Shown piece by piece: positions 62,127-64,000 of a stretch of 64,000 nucleotides of DNA; position 1 is the stretch's first letter; each line of letters begins with the position of its first letter. Location: the NCBI GenBank assembly GCA_913046035.1, contig CAJWSW010000001.1:37411-101410 (forward strand). The letters run 5' to 3'. The notes under the pieces were generated by a model that ran no database searches, was not told where the DNA came from, and saw only the letters and a list, made by a program, of their open reading frames with translations. The position numbers and the translations under genes are program-made. The DNA comes from an uncultured Alphaproteobacteria bacterium. GTDB taxonomy: Bacteria; Pseudomonadota; Alphaproteobacteria; MPNO01; UBA830.

Positions 62127-62650
62127 AGGCTTACTCGGGTCCTACCCAGTTCTATCCTCGCAATTATTAAAAAAAGGTAGGTGTGGCTGTTAGAGGCATA
62201 ACAAATAATTCTGAGCTACTCCAAAATAAACCCAACATCGTACGACAGCTCGTCGAGTGGTTTGTTACCTTGAGCTTATAAACCAAGATCAGTTGCGCAT
62301 TCTACCATCAATCCAACAAAATAAGTGGCAACATAAATCGTGGTGGGATAAATCTATTGCGATTTCCATCAGTACAGTTCGTCGGACGCGTTTAGAAGTT
62401 CAGTACACGCGGTCGAAAGCGCATCAAACAGCTGGTGCCGCAGCTGCAGAGATAACTAAACGTGATATCTCGGCTGGTTCTACCCAATATTAATAGGGCG
62501 ATCAAAGTCGAACTTCAGCCGGTGGTGTCCTGATTGGCAATGTCTTCCCGTCACAAAGGCAACTTTCGCGCATCGTCTGTATCTTAACCGTCTGAACAGA
62601 TAGGACGTAAACCCCTGCCGAATTAGACTTTCTGATACTACAGGAGTGTT

Positions 62651-63904
62651 TTAACGGACGTAGAGATGGATCTCGTTAGTTGCGGCCGCACTGCTCGTCA
62701 GTGCCGATAACCTTACTCGATCCAGTGGAAGTCCCATGTCGGACAGGGATCGCAGAACTGTTTCGGCGTTCTTTTTTGAAGAACTAGCCGAGAGGGCCAC
62801 CCGCGCGGCGTTGCCCTGGTTGGGAGCTACTGCAACAAGATCGAACATGGCGTTTGGACGCCGCTGGAGTGCTCGACTTATTGCCTGATAAAGCGGCTGT
62901 TCGTACTGAACGTTAGCGCGGTCAAACCGAATTACGACCAATGGACGACGCTCAGCGGCGGGTCCTATCGGCGATGATGCAAAACCGCTGCTAGCGGTTG
63001 GCGCGGCAGATGAAAATGCGCGATTACCAAGACTTGATCCGAGCATCTCTCCATTTTTAATAGCGAGCGCAAGGGTCGTAAGGTTCGTCCGCTCGGTTCC
63101 AAGGTAATTGCTTTGACGCGATATGTCCTCACTAAGTTCATTAAGCAACCTGTCGATTAGCACCACCGTGCGATTTACCTGGTCTTCAAGGATTGCAAGC
63201 TGACGGTGGTCTTCATCGATTGCGCCGGATAGGCCGTAAGCGGCGCGACTTGTTTCCAACAAATATGCAGACAAAGTAGAAGTGCTGGCCACACCATTGG
63301 CTAGCTTGTTCATCTGGGCAATATCATTTTCGACCTTGGCCAGGTTTGCCTGCGCAACATCCCATTTTTTCACCAATTCTGGGTTCCCAGGCGTCGTGCC
63401 AACTTGGAGTCGTGAATTGATAGCGCCGACGGTCGTATGATAATTTTGAGAATTTTGGATCGTTAGTTTTCGGATTGATTGAAGTTGGGTGTTCTGTTGG
63501 CTTATTTGTGATTGTAACCTCTTCAATTCACCGCGGATTTCAATAACGCGCTGTCCTACATATGTTCCGGTGGTTGTTCCTTGAGAGACTTTCGGCGGGA
63601 TAAAATTTGTCCGACCAAGAGCAGGTGGTGGTGTAAGCGACAATGTCGGTTGAGCGTTAGACTCGGCCCGTGCAGGAGGTATATTAGTTTTGATGTTTTG
63701 TTTGGCTGTCGGATTTTCGCCGGTTAGTGTGGGAAACAATCCGTCTGATACAAAAGAGCACCCGCCGAGCAGGATACCGATCATGACGACAATCGAACTA
63801 TTTTTTACTGTATTCGATCGGGTTTTTCTAATACGGGCCATGGTAAAGGCCTTACCCCCATTTATTTCATTTTTCTCGGGTCCAAACCAAAGCGTGATAA
63901 ACAA
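62651..63904 (-). CDS. Lipoprotein with coiled-coil middle and C-terminal globular domain (start may be at the internal Met of MARIRKTRS)
   Basis: Lipobox-like GILLGGC; long helical region; C-terminal RRPLVVIRFDRANVQYEQPLYQAISRALQRRPNAMFDLVAVAP... Confidence 0.65.
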   Translation of the reverse strand: MFITLWFGPEKNEINGGKAFTMARIRKTRSNTVKNSSIVVMIGILLGGCSFVSDGLFPTLTGENPTAKQNIKTNIPPARAESNAQPTLSLTPPPALGRTNFIPPKVSQGTTTGTYVGQRVIEIRGELKRLQSQISQQNTQLQSIRKLTIQNSQNYHTTVGAINSRLQVGTTPGNPELVKKWDVAQANLAKVENDIAQMNKLANGVASTSTLSAYLLETSRAAYGLSGAIDEDHRQLAILEDQVNRTVVLIDRLLNELSEDISRQSNYLGTERTNLTTLALAIKNGEMLGSSLGNRAFSSAAPTASSGFASSPIGPAAERRPLVVIRFDRANVQYEQPLYQAISRALQRRPNAMFDLVAVAPNQGNAARVALSASSSKKNAETVLRSLSDMGLPLDRVRLSALTSSAAATNEIHLYVR

Positions 63905-64000
63905 CTTGCAGAGGTCGTCAAACAGATTACTTGGCTAAACCTAATATATAATACTTTAACGAGTAACCGCCGACAAGCCGATTGTATTGGGCAATGAAAG

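Noticed and set aside
62130-62640. Possible small ORF or remnant (62257-62493 +) after panC
   Set aside because: Composition looks non-coding, with no recognisable motif on either strand.

Overview
This 64 kb window reads as ordinary, gene-dense chromosome. Gene content and order (rpmH-rnpA-yidD-yidC-engB-argB, dapD-dapE, def-fmt-truA, tkt-gap-pgk) suggest an alphaproteobacterium, possibly a marine Rhodospirillales-like lineage; this placement is inference. I support about 55 genes: a 5'-truncated rlmN, argG, folD, a tRNA-Ala(CGC), dapDE, argB, yidC/yidD/rnpA/rpmH, a putative acyl-CoA cluster (23.5-31.2 kb), tkt-gap-pgk, a flavoprotein/2Fe-2S pair, a Rieske oxygenase with an orphan molybdopterin subunit, two ornithine-cyclodeaminase-family genes, a TctCBA transporter, two tandem GSTs, ggt, panB and panC. 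I saw no CRISPR array, rRNA, prophage or intact transposase. The strongest hidden signal is at 4821-5273 (minus). Two apparent ORF fragments are one 150-codon Bcp-type peroxiredoxin with a single in-frame TGA exactly at the peroxidatic cysteine (TPG-U-TIEG). A SECIS-like hairpin follows it and there is no other Cys, which predicts a selenoprotein. Other observations: decayed gene remnants (HpaB-like at ~48.65 kb, EamA/DMT-like at ~54.4-54.9 kb, possibly MoaD/ThiS-like at ~23.4 kb), a likely non-canonical dapE start, an argG terminator overlapping the next ORF, an adenylate-forming enzyme with a degenerate P-loop, and a hairpin between tctC and tctA. All calls come from reading the sequence; no searches were run.
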